Shown one piece after another: positions 4,212 through 7,253 of a stretch of 7,253 nt of DNA. The notes under the pieces were generated by a model that worked only from the letters and a program-made list of their open reading frames with translations, searched no databases and was not told the origin of the DNA. Numbering within the stretch: the stretch's first letter is position 1; the number at the start of each line of letters is the position of its first letter. The DNA lies in NCBI GenBank assembly GCA_910579455.1, contig CAJTUT010000007.1, forward strand, positions 1 to 7,253, written 5' to 3'. Source of the stretch: an uncultured Bacilli bacterium. GTDB taxonomy: Bacteria; Bacillota_I; Bacilli_A; RF39; UBA660. The position numbers were made by a program, and so were the translations under genes.

Positions 4212-7200
4212 ATGCGAGATTATGATTTTCATGAATTGTTATCTGATAGTGAATTTGAGAGTTTTGCTGCTAGTGTATTACAAATTCGGGATAGACAACA
4301 AGTTAAAATGAATCAGCGGATTAAAGATGGTGGGATTGATCTTTATTATTTAGAAGAAAATGTAATTGGTCAGGTAAAAAGATATAAAAATAAGAATAGT
4401 AATATTGTTTTCTCTCTTAAGAAGGAAATAGAACGGGTAAAAAGAGAAAATCCAGATCGATATGTTATTGTAACCTCTACAGTGATCAGTAAGGAAAAAA
4501 GGGAAATATTGCTTTCCTTGTTTGAGGGATATTTACATAAAGAGGATATTATTGATAAAAATGATTTAAATCAATTATTAGTAGATCCAGAATATCATAA
4601 ATTAGAAATTGAGTATTTAAAACTTTTAGTCCCTAATTCCTTCGTTCTATCCCATTATTTAGATAAAATAAGAAATAATGCCATATATACAAAAACGAGT
4701 CTTGAATTAGATAAAATCAAGGAAGAACAAAAGATATTTTCTGTAAATGAGGTGTTTGTTGAGGCTCTTGATAGACTTTTAAAAGAAAAAACTATTATTA
4801 TTACTGGAGAACCAGGAATTGGAAAGTCTATATTAGGAAGGATGCTGTCTTCTTACCTGATTACTTCTAATCCTGATTGCGAATTTATTAGTGTGGAAAG
4901 TTTGGATGAGTTATATCAGATTTTTAAAGAGGAAAAGAAACAAATTTATTTTTTTGATGATTTCTGGGGAGATACAGAATATAACTTTCGTATGACAGAG
5001 AACGAAAAAGAGAAAATTATAAATTTCTCAAAATATATCCAAAAGTTTGAGGATAAGTGGTTTATTATAACTACTAGAGAATATATTCTAAAGGATGGTG
5101 TTCAGTTAAATGCTAGACTAAGGGATAAATATCAATTATATCAGTATTCTATTAATTTAGAGGAAATATCCAAAACTTCTAAGTTTAATATATTATTTAA
5201 TCATATTAATCACGCAAAGCTATCATGGAATCACTCTAATATTTTACTTCATCATTGGAAAACGATAGTTGATAATAATAATTATAATCCAAGGTATGTC
5301 CAAACTTTCTTGAATAGTTATGATTCATATAAGCATTTAAATAATTATGACTTTGTTTATCAAATGATTGATTATTTAAATCATCCGTTTGAATTTTGGG
5401 AAGATACTTTAAATAAACAACCCCTAGAGATTATTTTATTATTGATGATTATTGCATTGAATGATAATGGGCTAGATACAAGGATTTTACATAAAAAATA
5501 TAATGATATTGTGAACATTAAGAAAATAGAAAAAAACGACTTGAATGATTTTAAGTCCCTATTAAAAAGGATGGATAATGAATTTACTATCACCAAAGAA
5601 GGGGAAGAGTCCTCTTTAGATGTGGTAATAAAATTTAGAAATCCTTCTTATAAGGACTTCATTTATGAGTACTTAAAAAATAATATGGCATTTTATATTC
5701 CATATATTTATAATGAAAATTTAAGTATGAATGAATGTGTTCATTTGTGGGGAATTATCAATAAAGACTTTGTTTTATTTAAGGATTTATATGAAGTAGA
5801 GAAGTTAGAACTTAGGATTACAAATCAAATGATAGATCAGGTAGTTAATACGGACTATTCTTGTTTTGTTGAATTAGCTGCGGTAACAGAATTTGGTTTT
5901 TCTTCAAAAATACAAAACTATTTAATTCAATTCATGGAGGAGAGTTTCAACGATATAGAAAATATTTATTACTTTGATTCTAAACGTTTTCAACTAGTTT
6001 TTGAGCTACTTCATCAGCTTGTAAATAAATATGATTTTAGTGAATATATTGCTTCTTTATTAGAATTTATTATTTTTGAAGATCAACAGTTATTTTATAT
6101 AGAAAAAATATTAGAAATTAAGAATCTATATCCTGATGTTTTTGAGTCGTTTTATAAAGAGTATAAGAATGAATTAAGAAAATTTCTACTATATGGTATA
6201 AAAAGTGAAGTATATGATTATGAATATGATAATGATTTACCAGGTCTAAAAATGCTAAGATATGATGATATTCCTATTTTATATGATTCTTTTCATTTTA
6301 AAGTTCCCAAAAAATTAATAGAAGAAGTAGATAAGGTTATAGACAAATTACAAAATGGAGATATTTATCCACAGGAAAATGGGATTCCTAAATTGAATCA
6401 TAAAAGAAAGAAAGATAAGGAAGAAGATTTATCTTTAGTAGATGATAAAATAAAGGAGTTTATTGGAGATAATGAGTATATTGAAAGTACCAATAAATTA
6501 CTAAAAGAATGGGAAGTTGCTTCAGATGTTAAGAAAAAAATTTCTAGATTAGAAAAAAATGAGTTAGTTGGAAGTTTGGTCCATTATAAGAAACCCCTTT
6601 ATTTATTATGTCAATATTTTTCTGAACATTGTTATTTAGAAGATGAAATGAAATTTTTAATTAATTTTGTGGACTATTTGATTATGGAAAATGATTTTAC
6701 GTGGGAGGAAACTGAAGAATTATATGAGTTGGCTCAGTTACTAATTATAAAAAAAAGATTGGTTTTTAGAAAAGAGGAATTACTGTCTTTAAATACTTTA
6801 TATCCGAAATGTATTGATAGGGTAATTAATAGTTCGTTTTTTTTAAAAAGAGGAGAATGGTATCACTTTATTCATCCCATTATTCAAATTTATCTTGTTT
6901 TAATATTAATAAAGTATTCCAGTACAGATGAGAAAAATGCAGAGTCAGAAAAAAATATTGATTTAGAAGTGATAATTTACCACTTCGATGAGTGTAATTC
7001 TGGTTGGAGAGATCTAAATTTTGATGATTATGAAGAAATTACTTCTTATCGTTTAGTAGAAAAAGCATTTGTTAATAGATGGCAGCAAGAAATAAGAATT
7101 CCCATGTATAAGCAGTATCTAAAAAAGATTAATACTAAAAACAATCAAGAAATAGCAAAATCCATGTTAAGACCTTTTGATCTTAGTTATGAGTATGAAT

Positions 7201-7253
7201 ATATTTATGGTTATCAGCCACGAACAGGATATCAATATCGGGAGGCCTTATTA
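4212..7253 (+). CDS. Mrr-type nuclease fused to a STAND (nSTAND3-like) NTPase, Avs-like; 3' end outside window
   Basis: One frame of 1014 codons runs unbroken to the right edge. Residues 1-120 form an Mrr-type restriction-endonuclease domain: SEFESFAASVL (13-23), catalytic GGID (Asp43) and the QVKRYK motif (Gln54, Lys56), then the YVIVTST strand. Residues about 165-490 form a STAND-class ATPase: Walker A GEPGIGKS (199-206), Walker B IYFFDDFWG (245-253, Asp249/Asp250), the ITTREYIL sensor strand (286-293), NYNPR (357-361) and a winged-helix end FRNPSYKDF (475-483), all typical of nSTAND3 proteins. Residues 490-1014 are helical and unrecognised, with a charged linker (KRKKDKEED, 731-739); this is where such proteins carry their target sensor. 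In Avs-type antiviral proteins, ligand binding drives oligomerisation and activates the nuclease. That role is inferred here. ATG 4212 is chosen for its spacing from AAAGAAAG (8 nt); in-frame ATGs at 4206 and 4188 are possible. Confidence 0.88.
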   Translation, partial: MRDYDFHELLSDSEFESFAASVLQIRDRQQVKMNQRIKDGGIDLYYLEENVIGQVKRYKNKNSNIVFSLKKEIERVKRENPDRYVIVTSTVISKEKREILLSLFEGYLHKEDIIDKNDLNQLLVDPEYHKLEIEYLKLLVPNSFVLSHYLDKIRNNAIYTKTSLELDKIKEEQKIFSVNEVFVEALDRLLKEKTIIITGEPGIGKSILGRMLSSYLITSNPDCEFISVESLDELYQIFKEEKKQIYFFDDFWGDTEYNFRMTENEKEKIINFSKYIQKFEDKWFIITTREYILKDGVQLNARLRDKYQLYQYSINLEEISKTSKFNILFNHINHAKLSWNHSNILLHHWKTIVDNNNYNPRYVQTFLNSYDSYKHLNNYDFVYQMIDYLNHPFEFWEDTLNKQPLEIILLLMIIALNDNGLDTRILHKKYNDIVNIKKIEKNDLNDFKSLLKRMDNEFTITKEGEESSLDVVIKFRNPSYKDFIYEYLKNNMAFYIPYIYNENLSMNECVHLWGIINKDFVLFKDLYEVEKLELRITNQMIDQVVNTDYSCFVELAAVTEFGFSSKIQNYLIQFMEESFNDIENIYYFDSKRFQLVFELLHQLVNKYDFSEYIASLLEFIIFEDQQLFYIEKILEIKNLYPDVFESFYKEYKNELRKFLLYGIKSEVYDYEYDNDLPGLKMLRYDDIPILYDSFHFKVPKKLIEEVDKVIDKLQNGDIYPQENGIPKLNHKRKKDKEEDLSLVDDKIKEFIGDNEYIESTNKLLKEWEVASDVKKKISRLEKNELVGSLVHYKKPLYLLCQYFSEHCYLEDEMKFLINFVDYLIMENDFTWEETEELYELAQLLIIKKRLVFRKEELLSLNTLYPKCIDRVINSSFFLKRGEWYHFIHPIIQIYLVLILIKYSSTDEKNAESEKNIDLEVIIYHFDECNSGWRDLNFDDYEEITSYRLVEKAFVNRWQQEIRIPMYKQYLKKINTKNNQEIAKSMLRPFDLSYEYEYIYGYQPRTGYQYREALL

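Noticed and set aside
5381..5596. Minus-strand ORF of 71 codons
   Set aside because: It is antisense to the continuous STAND protein frame, with no supporting signals.
1..7253. CRISPR array, tRNA or rRNA gene
   Set aside because: No regularly spaced repeats were seen, and no cloverleaf or rRNA-like sequence was noticed while reading either strand.

Overview
This is a low-GC, AT-rich bacterial window that looks like a Firmicute (Bacillota), probably an anaerobic gut lineage such as Erysipelotrichia or a related clostridial or bacilli group. The reasons are the strongly A/T-biased codon use, purine-rich ribosome binding sites, consensus sigma-A promoters, a two-domain rubrerythrin, and a Tim44/zinc-ribbon membrane protein of a type I associate with Firmicutes. 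The genus assignment is inference only. Trp is TGG in all intact genes, so the genetic code is standard.

Layout. Positions 1-683 hold the 5' end of an IS30-family insertion sequence on the minus strand; its transposase runs off the left edge before the catalytic domain. About 20 bp outside the IS end is an intact consensus promoter driving a rubrerythrin gene (781-1323), closed by a clear intrinsic terminator. Positions 1420-1819 hold a decayed small gene that kept its promoter and ribosome binding site but has one frameshift and two nonsense codons. Next is a Tim44-like, zinc-ribbon membrane protein (1872-2744) with an unusual leader: a 16-bp perfect palindrome and a five-codon mini-ORF overlapping its start.

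Three small genes follow: two related three-helix membrane proteins on the minus strand (2745-3128 and 3459-3818), with a plus-strand 96-residue protein between them (3179-3469). The gene ends are packed tail to tail with zero or negative spacing. Positions 3819-4211 hold no gene that can be trusted. They contain a promoter, a hairpin and a doubtful 70-codon ORF.

From 4212 to the right edge runs one open frame of 1014 codons without a stop. It encodes the N-terminal part of a very large protein with an Mrr-type restriction-endonuclease domain fused to a STAND-class (nSTAND3-like) NTPase and a long, unrecognised helical C-terminal region. This is the architecture of Avs-like antiviral sensors: nuclease effector, then ATPase switch, then target sensor. 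It is the main item of interest, and it is incomplete here.

The genes do not form one pathway. Stress protection (rubrerythrin) lies beside an accessory patch with an IS end, a pseudogene, duplicated small membrane proteins and a candidate defence gene. That mix is consistent with a variable chromosomal locus.
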